A DNA stretch of 58,117 nt from the NCBI GenBank assembly GCA_944385365.1, contig CALWWW010000015.1, positions 1 through 58,117 of the forward strand, given 5' to 3'. This DNA is from an uncultured Oscillospiraceae bacterium (GTDB lineage Bacteria > Bacillota > Clostridia > Oscillospirales > Oscillospiraceae). How positions within the stretch are numbered: the first letter of the stretch is position 1; the number at the start of each line of letters is the position of its first letter. Below the pieces are notes generated by a model. The model was not told the DNA's origin and did not search any database. It was given only the letters and a program-made list of their open reading frames with translations. Positions 10,550 to 19,346 of the stretch are shown in pieces. Position numbers and translations under genes: made by a program.

Positions 10550-11470
10550 ATGCTGCGGGCCCTCCTGGGCGCGGTCATCGTCTGGGGCCTGGCCGTGGGA
10601 CGTCTGTCCCCGGCTCTGGCCCTGATCGCCGCCGCAGCCGCCGCCGGTTTGCTCTGGCTGCCCCTGCGGCACGGTCACAGCCATGACGACTGGACCGCCA
10701 TCGACTACTATGCCCTTCAATCCCGGCTCCACAGCGTACCGACCGGATTGAAGGCCCTGACCGCCCTCGCCCTCATCGTTCTGACCCTGGCCGCCCGCTC
10801 CCCCCTGGTGAGCCTGCTGGTGTGGGTCCTGACGGCGGCGGTGACGGTGCTGGCAGGCAGAACTCCGGCCCGGACCTGGGCCCGCCTGTTTCTGACGCCG
10901 CTGACCTTTGTACTGCTCAGCGGTCTGGCCCTGCTCTTCGACGTTGCCGCCGTCCCCGGCGGCGTGGTCAGTCTCCCCTGCTTCGGGGTCTATCTCACCA
11001 TTCCGGCCCAGGCCCAGACGTCCACCCTGGTGATTCTCACCGGCGCGGCGGCCTCTGTGTCCTGCCTGTACGCCCTGTGCCTGTCCACCCCCATGCCCCA
11101 GCTCATTGCCGCATTGGGGCGGGTCCATGTGCCGGAATTACTCATTGAGCTGATGTATCTCATTTACCGCTACATCTTCGTGTTGTCCGGGACGCTGTCC
11201 CAGATGAAGATTGCCGCCGCGGCCCGGCTGGGCTACGGCACCTTCCGCCGCAGCTTCACCACCACGGCCTCCATTATGACGAGTCTGCTGGTGTCGTCCT
11301 TTCAGCGGGCGTCGGCGTCCTTCGACGCCATGCAGTCCCGCTGCTACGAGGGAAAACTGCGGTTCCTGGAACAAAAATCACCGCTGCGGGCCGGTCACCT
11401 GGGCAGCGCCGCCGTCCTGGTGGCCCTGCCCCTGGCGGCGGCCCTGCTGGAAAGGATGGGGCGCGGATGA
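10550..11470 (+). CDS. cbiQ: Cobalt ECF transporter T-component CbiQ
   Basis: Membrane coupling subunit linking CbiM to the ATPase CbiO. The 306-residue product carries hydrophobic segments and, in its C-terminal half, AAAARLGYGTFRRSF-type coupling-helix sequence typical of CbiQ. It is somewhat longer than many CbiQ proteins because of an N-terminal hydrophobic and His-rich stretch (about residues 1-45, HGHSHDD). That stretch could be an extra membrane segment or a start chosen too early; ATG 10550 follows cbiN directly. It overlaps cbiO by four bases. Confidence 0.88.
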   Translation: MLRALLGAVIVWGLAVGRLSPALALIAAAAAAGLLWLPLRHGHSHDDWTAIDYYALQSRLHSVPTGLKALTALALIVLTLAARSPLVSLLVWVLTAAVTVLAGRTPARTWARLFLTPLTFVLLSGLALLFDVAAVPGGVVSLPCFGVYLTIPAQAQTSTLVILTGAAASVSCLYALCLSTPMPQLIAALGRVHVPELLIELMYLIYRYIFVLSGTLSQMKIAAAARLGYGTFRRSFTTTASIMTSLLVSSFQRASASFDAMQSRCYEGKLRFLEQKSPLRAGHLGSAAVLVALPLAAALLERMGRG

Positions 11471-12291
11471 ATCCTCCAATCCTGCAACTGCAAAACGTGT
11501 CCTACACCTATCAGGGCGATACCCCCGCGCTGTACCACGCCGATTTCTCCGTGGACAGCGGCGAACGGGTGGCCCTGCTGGGGTCCAACGGCGCGGGCAA
11601 GTCCACGCTGCTGCTGCTGTGCAACGGCGTTCTCGCGCCGGAATCGGGCCAGGTGCTGCTGAACGGCCAGCCGGTGGTCCACAAGGGCCAATCCCTGCGG
11701 CAGCTGCGGCAAACCGTGGGTCTGGTGTTCCAGAACCCGGAGGAACAGCTGCTGGGCGCGTCGGTCCGCAGTGAAATCTCCTTCGGCCCCATGAACCTGG
11801 GGCTGCCCCAGGACCGGGTGGTCCGGGCCGTGGAGGATGCCGCCGCCGCCATGAACGTCACCCGCTATCTGGACCAGCCGCCCCAATACCTGTCCGGCGG
11901 CGAAAAAAAGCGGGTCACCATTGCCGACATTCTGGCCATGGAATCCCAGGTCATTCTCTTTGACGAGCCCACGGCCTCCCTGGACCCCGGCCATACGGAT
12001 TTGCTGGAAGTCACCCTGGCCCAGCTCCACGAGCAGGGGTTGGCCCTGGTGGTGTCCACCCACGACGTGTCCTTTGCGTGGCGCTGGGCCACCCGTGCCG
12101 TGGTGGTCACCGGCGGGCGGATTCTCCGGGACGGCCCCATCGAGGAGATTTTCTCTGACGATGCATTGCTTTCCCAGGCGGGGCTCCATAAACCGGAGCT
12201 GTTCGCCGTGTCCCAGCTGCTGTTCCCCCAGCTGCCCCCGGCCCAGTACCCCCGCACCTTAGAAGACTTTACGAGGAGACTGCAACCATGA
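11467..12291 (+). CDS. cbiO: Cobalt ECF transporter ATPase CbiO
   Basis: Cytoplasmic ABC ATPase that drives CbiMNQ. The 274-residue protein has Walker A GSNGAGKST (about residues 39-47), a Q-loop at VFQNPEEQ, signature LSGGEKKRV, Walker B VILFDEPT and the H-loop in STHDVSF. ATGA overlaps join it to cbiQ upstream and cbiK downstream. Confidence 0.94.
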   Translation: MNPPILQLQNVSYTYQGDTPALYHADFSVDSGERVALLGSNGAGKSTLLLLCNGVLAPESGQVLLNGQPVVHKGQSLRQLRQTVGLVFQNPEEQLLGASVRSEISFGPMNLGLPQDRVVRAVEDAAAAMNVTRYLDQPPQYLSGGEKKRVTIADILAMESQVILFDEPTASLDPGHTDLLEVTLAQLHEQGLALVVSTHDVSFAWRWATRAVVVTGGRILRDGPIEEIFSDDALLSQAGLHKPELFAVSQLLFPQLPPAQYPRTLEDFTRRLQP

Positions 12292-13055
12292 AAGAAGCCA
12301 TTCTGGTGGTCAGCTTCGGCACCACCTTTGAAGATACCCGCGAAAAGAACATCACCGCCGTTTTGAACCGGGTGGCCGCCGCCCATCCGGACTGTCCCGT
12401 CTACGAAGCCTGGACCAGCTCCATGATTATGCGGGCGCTGGAAAAACGCGGCCAGCACGTGGACAATGTGCCGGAGGCCCTGGAGAAGATGCACGCCGAC
12501 GGCGTCACCGACATCAAGGTGCTGCCCACCCATCTGCTCTACGGCGACGAGTACGACAAGATGCGGGCGTTCCTGGATGCCGACGCCGGCAAGTTCTCCT
12601 CCATCACCGTGGCCGCGCCGCTGTTGGCCGGGGACGAGGACCTGCGGGCCGTCCTCTCCGCCGTGGCCGAGGGCGTGGAGACGGCGGAGGACGAGGCGTT
12701 AGTCCTCATGGGCCACGGTACGCCCCACTTCTGCAACACCGTCTACGCGGCCATGGACTACCACGCCAAGGCCACGGGCCTGAAGCATGTGTTCGTGGGC
12801 ACCGTGGAAGCCTTCCCCGATCTGGAGGCCCTCATGGATGCCGTCCGTGACAGCGGCTACCGCCGGGTGGTGCTGACGCCCCTGATGCTGGTGGCCGGCG
12901 ACCACGCCAACAACGACATGGCCTCCGACGAGCCGGACAGCTGGAAAACCCGGTTTACGGAAGCCGGTCTGCCCGCCCGGGCCGTCATCCGCGGTTTGGG
13001 CGAATACGAGAAAGTCCTGGACCTGTATCAGGCCCATCTGGACGCCATTTTGTAA
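12288..13055 (+). CDS. cbiK: Anaerobic sirohydrochlorin cobaltochelatase CbiK
   Basis: Inserts Co2+ into sirohydrochlorin, the committing step of the anaerobic B12 route. The 255-residue protein matches CbiK: N-terminal ILVVSFGTTFEDTR, a central histidine in LMGHGTPHFCN, the glutamate in GTVEAFP and the second histidine in VAGDHANNDMASDEPDSW. It lies directly after the cobalt importer genes, coupled by an ATGA overlap, so metal delivery and use are co-expressed. Confidence 0.93.
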   Translation: MKEAILVVSFGTTFEDTREKNITAVLNRVAAAHPDCPVYEAWTSSMIMRALEKRGQHVDNVPEALEKMHADGVTDIKVLPTHLLYGDEYDKMRAFLDADAGKFSSITVAAPLLAGDEDLRAVLSAVAEGVETAEDEALVLMGHGTPHFCNTVYAAMDYHAKATGLKHVFVGTVEAFPDLEALMDAVRDSGYRRVVLTPLMLVAGDHANNDMASDEPDSWKTRFTEAGLPARAVIRGLGEYEKVLDLYQAHLDAIL

Positions 13056-13081
13056 TGGAGTAATGGAAAGGAGCGCGGCCC

Positions 13082-14218
13082 ATGGCCTTTGAACTGTATC
13101 GTATCCAGGACGGCAAGCGACTGCGCTGCGGCTACACCACCGGTACCTGTGCCGCCCTGGCGGCCAAGGCGGCGGCCCGTGCCTTGCTGACGGGGACCGT
13201 CCCCGCCGAAGAGACGGTGGTCACGCCCAAAGGCCCCGCCGTCACGGTGCCCATCCGGGCGCTGCCGCCGGAAAACGGCCAAATCGCCTGTGCCGTCCAG
13301 AAGGACGGCGGCGACGATGTGGACGCCACCAGCGGGGCATGGATTGGTGCCGCCGTGGAAAAACGCCCGGAGGGCGTCGCCATCGACGGCGGCCGGGGCG
13401 TGGGCCGGGTGACGAAACCGGGCCTGGACCAGCCGGTGGGCAATGCCGCCATCAACTCCACGCCCCGGCGCATGATTGCCGAGGCCGTCGCCGAGGTGGC
13501 CGCCGACTGCGGCTACACCGGCGGCTTTGCTGTGACCATCTTCGTCCCCGACGGGGAGGAGCTGGCCAAAAAAACCTTCAATCCCATGCTGGGCATCACC
13601 GGCGGCATCTCTATTCTGGGGACCGGCGGCATTGTGGAGCCCAGAAGCTTAAAAGCCCTGCTGGACTCCCTGGCCGTGGAAGTCCGGGTCCACGGGGCGT
13701 CGGGGGTCAAAAATCTCATTATGACCCCCGGCAACTACGGTGAACACTTCCTGCAAAAATTCCCCGGCCTGGCCTCCATGCCCCAGGTCAAATGCGCCAA
13801 CTTCATCGGCGACACGCTGGACCTGTGCGGCGACAACGGCATCGAGACGGTGCTGCTGGTGGGCCACCTGGGCAAGATGGTCAAGGTCTCCGGCGGCATC
13901 ATGGACACCCATTCCCGGGTGGCCGACTGCCGGACGGAGTTATTCGCCGCCCACGCCGCCCTCCACGGGGCGACCCAGGACCAGGTCCGGCGCATTATGG
14001 ACGCTGCCACCTCCGACGCCTGCATCGAAATTCTCAATGAAGCAGGACTGCGGCAGCCGGTTTTGGATTCCATCACCGATGCGGCCCAATCCCATCTGAC
14101 CCGCCGGGCCGCCGGACGGCTCCGGGTGGGTCTAGTCACGTACAGCAATGTCTACGGTCTTCTGACCGTTTCCCATACTGCCAAAGAAATTCTAACCGAT
14201 TGGGGGCAATCACTATGA
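13082..14218 (+). CDS. cbiD: Cobalt-precorrin-5B C1-methyltransferase CbiD
   Basis: Methylates C1 of cobalt-precorrin-5B using SAM. The 378-residue product shows the family start LRCGYTTGTCAALAAKAAA, a DVDATSG segment, the GIGGGISILGTGGI-like stretch (ITGGISILGTGGIVEPRS) and LVGHLGKMVKVSGGIMDTHSR. GGAAAGGAGC precedes the ATG. Its TGA overlaps the cbiL ATG. Confidence 0.94.
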   Translation: MAFELYRIQDGKRLRCGYTTGTCAALAAKAAARALLTGTVPAEETVVTPKGPAVTVPIRALPPENGQIACAVQKDGGDDVDATSGAWIGAAVEKRPEGVAIDGGRGVGRVTKPGLDQPVGNAAINSTPRRMIAEAVAEVAADCGYTGGFAVTIFVPDGEELAKKTFNPMLGITGGISILGTGGIVEPRSLKALLDSLAVEVRVHGASGVKNLIMTPGNYGEHFLQKFPGLASMPQVKCANFIGDTLDLCGDNGIETVLLVGHLGKMVKVSGGIMDTHSRVADCRTELFAAHAALHGATQDQVRRIMDAATSDACIEILNEAGLRQPVLDSITDAAQSHLTRRAAGRLRVGLVTYSNVYGLLTVSHTAKEILTDWGQSL

Positions 14219-14910
14219 GCACTACCTATGGAACACTCTACGGCGTCAGCGTCGGTCCCGGCGACCCGGAGCTGCTGACATTGAAAGCCGTTCGCATCAT
14301 CAAAGCCTGTCCCGTCATCGCCACGCCCAAGACCACCGGCGAAAAGACCCTGGCCCTGGACATTGCCGCCGGGGCCGTGGACCTGAGCGGCAAGGAGATC
14401 GTGGCCCTGGACTTTCCCATGACACGGGACCATGCGACGCTGCGGGCCGGGCACAGGGCTGCCGCCGACGCCGTGGCCGTCCACCTGAAAGCGGGCCGGG
14501 ACGTGGCCCTTTTGAACCTGGGCGACGTGTCGGTGTACTCCACCTTTGCCTATGTGAAGAATCTGCTGGAAGAAGACGGGTTCCCCGTGGTCATGATTCC
14601 CGGCGTCACCAGCTTCTGCGCCGTGGCCGCCACATTGGGCCAGAGTTTGACCACCATGCATCAGCCGGTCCACATCTTTCCCGCTTCCAGCGGTCCCACC
14701 GATGAAGCCTTGAAGCTCAAGGGCACCAAGGTGCTCATGAAGACGGGCCGCTCCATGCCGGAGGTCCGGGCCGCCATCGAAGCCGCCGGTCTCAAGGAGA
14801 AAACCGGCCTTGTCCAGAACTGCGGCCTGCCCAATGAGCAGGTGTGCCACAATCTGGACGACGCCAGCGACGATATCAGCTATTTCACCACCATCATTGT
14901 GAAGGAGTAA
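14215..14910 (+). CDS. cbiL: Cobalt-factor II C20-methyltransferase CbiL
   Basis: SAM-dependent tetrapyrrole methylase, 231 residues. The N-terminal GVSVGPGDPELLTLKAV and the central LNLGDVSVYSTFAYV and VMIPGVTSFCAVAA motifs identify CbiL. The ATG at 14215 forms an ATGA overlap with the cbiD stop; a TTG 15 bases upstream in the same frame is less likely. cbiF follows six bases after the stop. Confidence 0.92.
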   Translation: MSTTYGTLYGVSVGPGDPELLTLKAVRIIKACPVIATPKTTGEKTLALDIAAGAVDLSGKEIVALDFPMTRDHATLRAGHRAAADAVAVHLKAGRDVALLNLGDVSVYSTFAYVKNLLEEDGFPVVMIPGVTSFCAVAATLGQSLTTMHQPVHIFPASSGPTDEALKLKGTKVLMKTGRSMPEVRAAIEAAGLKEKTGLVQNCGLPNEQVCHNLDDASDDISYFTTIIVKE

Positions 14911-14916
14911 CGGAAC

Positions 14917-15675
14917 ATGATCCACTTTGTAGGAGCCGGCAGCGGCGCTGCCGATCTCATCACGGTCCGGGGCGCCAAGCTCCTGGAGCAGGCCGACGTC
15001 ATTGTGTACGCCGGTTCCCTCGTCAATCCCCAGCTGCTGGACTACGCCAAGGAGGGCTGCGCCATCTACGACAGCGCCAAAATGACGCTGGAAGAGGTGC
15101 TGGAGGTCATGATTCCCGCCCATCAGGCCGGTAAGGCCGTGGTGCGGCTCCACACCGGCGACCCCTGTCTCTACGGGGCCATCCGGGAGCAGATGGACGA
15201 GCTGGACAAGGCCGGTATCGACTACGCCGTGACCCCCGGCGTGTCCAGCTTCTGCGGCGCGGCCTCCGCCCTCAAGGCCGAGTACACCCTGCCCGATGTG
15301 AGCCAGACCGTGATTATCACCCGCATGGCGGGCCGGACGCCGGTCCCCGAGCGGGAAGCGCTGCGGAAGCTGGCCAGCCATGGCAGCACCATGGTGCTGT
15401 TCCTGTCCACGGGCCTGATTCCCAAGCTGGTGGAGGAGCTGCTGGCCGGTGGCGCCTACACCGCCGACACCCCCGCCGCCATCGTCTACAAGGCCACCTG
15501 GCCCGATGAAAAGGTGTTCCGGTGCACCATCGGCACGTTGGAGCAGACAGCCAGGGAGAACAACATCACCAAGACGGCCCTGATCACCGTGGGCGGCTTC
15601 CTGGGCAGTGAATACGAGCGGTCCAAGCTGTACGACCCCACCTTTACCACCGAGTTCCGGGAGGCCAGCAAGTAA
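14917..15675 (+). CDS. cbiF: Cobalt-precorrin-4 C11-methyltransferase CbiF
   Basis: SAM-dependent methylase of 252 residues. It begins IHFVGAGSGAADLITVRGAKLL, has the VVRLHTGDPCLYGAIREQM motif and VTPGVSSFCGAASAL, all typical of CbiF/CobM. The stop TAA shares its last base with the cbiG ATG. Confidence 0.94.
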   Translation: MIHFVGAGSGAADLITVRGAKLLEQADVIVYAGSLVNPQLLDYAKEGCAIYDSAKMTLEEVLEVMIPAHQAGKAVVRLHTGDPCLYGAIREQMDELDKAGIDYAVTPGVSSFCGAASALKAEYTLPDVSQTVIITRMAGRTPVPEREALRKLASHGSTMVLFLSTGLIPKLVEELLAGGAYTADTPAAIVYKATWPDEKVFRCTIGTLEQTARENNITKTALITVGGFLGSEYERSKLYDPTFTTEFREASK

Positions 15676-16688
15676 TGGACATTGCGGCCATCGCCTTTAC
15701 CCAGGCGGGTCTGGCGTTGGGACGGCGATTGCAGCGGCTTCTGGAGGGGGACACCGTCTCCCTGGCCGCCGCCACCGGCGAGCAGAAGGTCAGCTTCCGC
15801 CACTGGACCGAGGAGCACTTCCCTGTCCGGGACGCCCTCATCTACATCGGCGCCACCGGCATCGCCGTCCGGGCCGTGGCCCCCTTTCTGAAAAGCAAAA
15901 CGTGTGACCCGGCGGTACTGGTGCTGGACGACCGGGGCCGGTTCTGCATCCCCCTGGTGTCCGGCCACCTGGGCGGGGCCAACGCCTTGGCCCGGCGGGT
16001 GGCAGAGCTGATCGACGCCATCCCCGTCATCACCACCGCCACCGACAACCACGGCGTCTTTGCCATCGACACCTGGGCCAAGGCCCAGGGCTTTACGCTG
16101 GAAAATCCTCAGGGCATCAAAACCGTTTCCTCCCAGCTGTTGGAGGGAAAGACGGTGCGCATCCGCTGCGATTTTCCCACGGCGGGCCGCATTCCCGAGG
16201 GGCTGGTTCTGGTCCATGAAAAACCCTACGACGCCGCCATCACCATCAAGCCCAAAACCAACCAGAGCACCCTGTTTCTCATTCCCCCGGTGGCCTGCGT
16301 GGGCGTGGGCTGCCGGAAAAATATCGCCCTAGAGGCCTTGGAGGAAGCGTATCACATGCTGCTGCGCAAAGGCGGCATTGACCCCGCCGCCGTCTGCGGT
16401 CTCTACTCCATCGACCTCAAGGCGGAGGAACCGGCGCTGTTAGCCCTGGCTGAAAAACTGGGGCTGCCCCTCATTACCTATTCCGCCGCCCAGCTCAACG
16501 GGGTAAAAGGCAACTTTTCGGCCTCGGCCTTTGTGCAAAAGACCACCGGCACCGACAACGTCTGTGAACGCAGCGCCGTTTTGGGCAGCGGCGGCGGCCG
16601 ATTGATTCTGAAGAAAAACGCCGGGAACGGCGTCACCATGGCCATGGCCCTCCGGGACCTGACCATACAATGGGAGGAAAATCCATGA
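15675..16688 (+). CDS. cbiG: Cobalt-precorrin-5A hydrolase CbiG
   Basis: Opens the ring lactone of cobalt-precorrin-5A with release of acetaldehyde. The 337-residue product has the N-terminal domain with IGATGIAVRAVAPFLKSK and LVSGHLGGANALAR, and the C-terminal domain with VGVGCRKNIALEALEEA and SASAFVQKTTGTDNVCERSAV. One-base overlap with cbiF and ATGA overlap with cbiH. Confidence 0.93.
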   Translation: MDIAAIAFTQAGLALGRRLQRLLEGDTVSLAAATGEQKVSFRHWTEEHFPVRDALIYIGATGIAVRAVAPFLKSKTCDPAVLVLDDRGRFCIPLVSGHLGGANALARRVAELIDAIPVITTATDNHGVFAIDTWAKAQGFTLENPQGIKTVSSQLLEGKTVRIRCDFPTAGRIPEGLVLVHEKPYDAAITIKPKTNQSTLFLIPPVACVGVGCRKNIALEALEEAYHMLLRKGGIDPAAVCGLYSIDLKAEEPALLALAEKLGLPLITYSAAQLNGVKGNFSASAFVQKTTGTDNVCERSAVLGSGGGRLILKKNAGNGVTMAMALRDLTIQWEENP

Positions 16689-17419
16689 AAAAACTGTTTG
16701 TAGTGGGCCTCGGTCCCGGCAGCGCCGACACCATGACGGCCCAGGCCCGGGCGGCCCTCGCCGAATCCGACGTCCTCTGCGGCTACACCGTCTATACGGA
16801 TTTGGTGGCCCCCCTGTACCCCGACAAGCCCGTCCTTACCACCCCCATGCGCAAGGAGATCGACCGGTGCCGCATGGCGCTGGAGCGGGCCGCCGGCGGT
16901 GAGACCGTGGCCATGGTCTGCTCCGGCGACGCGGGCGTGTACGGCATGGCCTGCCTGATCTATCAGCTGGCGGCGGAGTATCCCCCCGTGGACATCGTCA
17001 TTGTCCCCGGCGTCACCGCTGCCCTGTCCGGCGCGGCGGTCCTGGGCGCGCCCCTGTCCCATGACTTCTGCGTCATCTCCCTCAGCGACCTGCTGACCCC
17101 CTGGGAGCTCATCGAAAAGCGGCTGAAAGCCGCCGCCGAGGCCGACTTCTGCGTGGCATTGTATAACCCCGCCAGCCACAAGCGGGCCGACTATCTCCAG
17201 AAAGCCTGTGATATCCTGCTGACCGCCAAGAAGCCGGAAACCATCTGCGGCTGGGTCCGCAACATTGGCCGCGAGGGCCAGGAATCCAAGCTGATGACCC
17301 TGGCTGAGCTGCGCAACGAGCAGCTGGACATGTTCTGCACCGTCTTTATCGGCAATGAAAAGACCCAGAACCTGGGCGGCAAGATGGTGACGCCCCGGGG
17401 CTACGAGGCCAAGCTGTGA
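16685..17419 (+). CDS. cbiH: Cobalt-precorrin-3B C17-methyltransferase CbiH
   Basis: SAM-dependent ring-contracting methylase, 244 residues. Motifs include LFVVGLGPGSADTMTAQA at the start, MVCSGDAGVYGMACLIYQL, VPGVTAALSGAAVLGAPL, and LYNPASHKR. The ATG at 16685 is preferred over one at 16670 because GGGAGG lies between them and because it forms an ATGA overlap with the cbiG stop. Confidence 0.93.
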   Translation: MKKLFVVGLGPGSADTMTAQARAALAESDVLCGYTVYTDLVAPLYPDKPVLTTPMRKEIDRCRMALERAAGGETVAMVCSGDAGVYGMACLIYQLAAEYPPVDIVIVPGVTAALSGAAVLGAPLSHDFCVISLSDLLTPWELIEKRLKAAAEADFCVALYNPASHKRADYLQKACDILLTAKKPETICGWVRNIGREGQESKLMTLAELRNEQLDMFCTVFIGNEKTQNLGGKMVTPRGYEAKL

Positions 17420-18153
17420 GACGGCTGCTGCTCTTCGGCGGCACCACGGAGGGCCGGGAACTGGCCCTGGCCGCCGCAAACCTGGGCTGGCAGGTGACCC
17501 TCTGCGTGGCCACGGACTACGGCGCGGAGTGTGTGCCGGAAGCCGATGGCATCACCATCCACACCGGACGGCTGGACGAAACCGCCATGGAAGCGCTGAT
17601 GGGCGACGGCTTCACCGTGGCCGTGGACGCCACCCATCCCTATGCCGTGGCCGTCAGCGCCAACATCCGGGCGGCGGCGGAAAAAACCGGTCTGCCCCTC
17701 TGGCGGCTCCTGCGGGCCGAAAGCGAGCACCCGGACTGCCGGTACGCCGACTCCGTGGCCGAAGCCTGCACCATGGTGCCGGAGGGCAACGTTCTGGCTG
17801 CCACCGGCAGCAAGGAAATTGCCGCCTATACGGTGATTCCCGACTATCAGAACCGGGTTTACGCCCGAGTACTGCCCCTGGAATCGTCTTTGAACGACTG
17901 CCATAAGGCCGGTCTCGACGATAACCACATCTTAGCGGCCAAGGGGCCGTTTTCTCTGGAAACCAACATGGAGACCATGGAGCGGTACCACATCCGTTCC
18001 ATGATTACAAAGGACGGCGGCGCGGCGGGGGGCTTCCCGGAAAAGCTGGAAGCGGCCCGGCGCTGCGGCGTCGCCGTCATTCTGGTACGCCGTCCCGTGG
18101 AGGACGGCTCCACCATGGAAGAGATTCTCAAGCGATTGGAGGCGCGTGCATGA
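17416..18153 (+). CDS. cbiJ: Precorrin-6A reductase family protein CbiJ
   Basis: Reduces the macrocycle of cobalt-precorrin-6A using a pyridine nucleotide. The 245-residue protein starts RLLLFGGTTEGRELALAA and contains VDATHPYAVAVSANIRAAA and ITKDGGAAGGFPEKLEAA, matching CbiJ/CobK. The start is GTG, overlapping the cbiH TGA (GTGA). It overlaps the next gene by four bases. Confidence 0.92.
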   Translation: MRRLLLFGGTTEGRELALAAANLGWQVTLCVATDYGAECVPEADGITIHTGRLDETAMEALMGDGFTVAVDATHPYAVAVSANIRAAAEKTGLPLWRLLRAESEHPDCRYADSVAEACTMVPEGNVLAATGSKEIAAYTVIPDYQNRVYARVLPLESSLNDCHKAGLDDNHILAAKGPFSLETNMETMERYHIRSMITKDGGAAGGFPEKLEAARRCGVAVILVRRPVEDGSTMEEILKRLEARA

Positions 18154-19346
18154 AAACCGTTACCATCGTGGGCATGGGCATGGGTAACGCCGACACGTTG
18201 ACCGTGGGGGCCCTCCACGCCCTACAAGGCGCAAAGCGCATCATCGGCGCCCAACGGCTGCTGGACTCCCTGCCCGACGGCTGCGGCGGTGAAAAAATCG
18301 CCGCCATCTATCCCAAAGACATCGCCGCGGCCCTGACGGAATTTCCCGCCTGCGTCATTATGAGCGGCGACACAGGTTTCTACAGCGGCACGAAAAAGCT
18401 GCTGCCCCTGCTGGACGGCTGCGACGTGACGGTACTGCCCGGCATCACCACGGTGCAGTATCTGGCGGCCAAGCTGGGCCGCCCCTGGCAGGATGTAAAG
18501 CTGGTCAGCGCCCACGGTCTCGACTGTGACGCCGTGGCCCATGTGCTGGAGGGCAGAGAAACCTTTTTCCTCACCGGCGGCACGGTCACGGCACGGGATA
18601 TCGCCTTGCAGCTGACCGTGGCCGGATTGGGCGGCGTGACGCTCCATGTGGGCCAGCGGCTTTCCTATCCCGATGAAGCCATTGTCACCGGCACGGCGGA
18701 AGAGCTGTCCCAGCGGGATTTCCACACCCTCAGCGCCGTGTGGGTGGACGCCGTGCCCAAATCGTATTCGATTCTGGGCGGCGGCATCCCCGACGACCGC
18801 TTTTTGCGGGGCGAAGTGCCCATGACCAAGCGGGAGGTCCGCGCCGCCATTGCCGGTTTGCTGGACGTGCAGCCCGGCGAGGTGGTTTGGGACGTGGGAG
18901 CCGGTACCGGCTCCGTCAGCATGGAGCTGGCGCTGCTCCATCCGTCGGTCCAGGTCTACGCCATCGAGCGCAACGACGAGGCCTGCGGCCTGATTGCCCA
19001 AAACCGGGAAAAATTCGGCGTCTACAATCTGCGGCTGATTCCCGGCACGGCCCCCGAGGCCCTCATCGACCTGCCCACCGCCGACGCGGCCTTTCTCGGC
19101 GGGTCCGGCGGCTCCCTGGCGGCCACGCTCCAACTGCTGCTGGATAACAACCCCAAGGTCCGGGTCTGCGTCAGCGCCATTGCCGCCGAGACCCTGGCCA
19201 AGGCCGTTTCCCTTTTGGGCGATAACCGGTGGGAAAACTTTGAGATTTCCCAAATCTCCGTGGCCCGGAGCCGCAAGGCCGGGCCGTACCATCTGATGAC
19301 GGGCCAGAATCCCATCTGGCTGATTTCGGCAAGGGGGCGGGGCTGA
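18150..19346 (+). CDS. cbiET: Bifunctional cobalt-precorrin-7 methyltransferase/decarboxylase CbiE-CbiT
   Basis: A 398-residue fusion. The N-terminal half (about 1-205) is CbiE, a C5 tetrapyrrole methylase (VGMGMGNADTLT, VIMSGDTGFYSGTKKL). The C-terminal half (about 210-398) is CbiT, a class I methyltransferase that methylates C15 and decarboxylates the C12 acetate (VWDVGAGTGSVSMELALL). This arrangement equals CobL of the aerobic pathway. Its last base is the first base of cbiA. Confidence 0.93.
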   Translation: MKTVTIVGMGMGNADTLTVGALHALQGAKRIIGAQRLLDSLPDGCGGEKIAAIYPKDIAAALTEFPACVIMSGDTGFYSGTKKLLPLLDGCDVTVLPGITTVQYLAAKLGRPWQDVKLVSAHGLDCDAVAHVLEGRETFFLTGGTVTARDIALQLTVAGLGGVTLHVGQRLSYPDEAIVTGTAEELSQRDFHTLSAVWVDAVPKSYSILGGGIPDDRFLRGEVPMTKREVRAAIAGLLDVQPGEVVWDVGAGTGSVSMELALLHPSVQVYAIERNDEACGLIAQNREKFGVYNLRLIPGTAPEALIDLPTADAAFLGGSGGSLAATLQLLLDNNPKVRVCVSAIAAETLAKAVSLLGDNRWENFEISQISVARSRKAGPYHLMTGQNPIWLISARGRG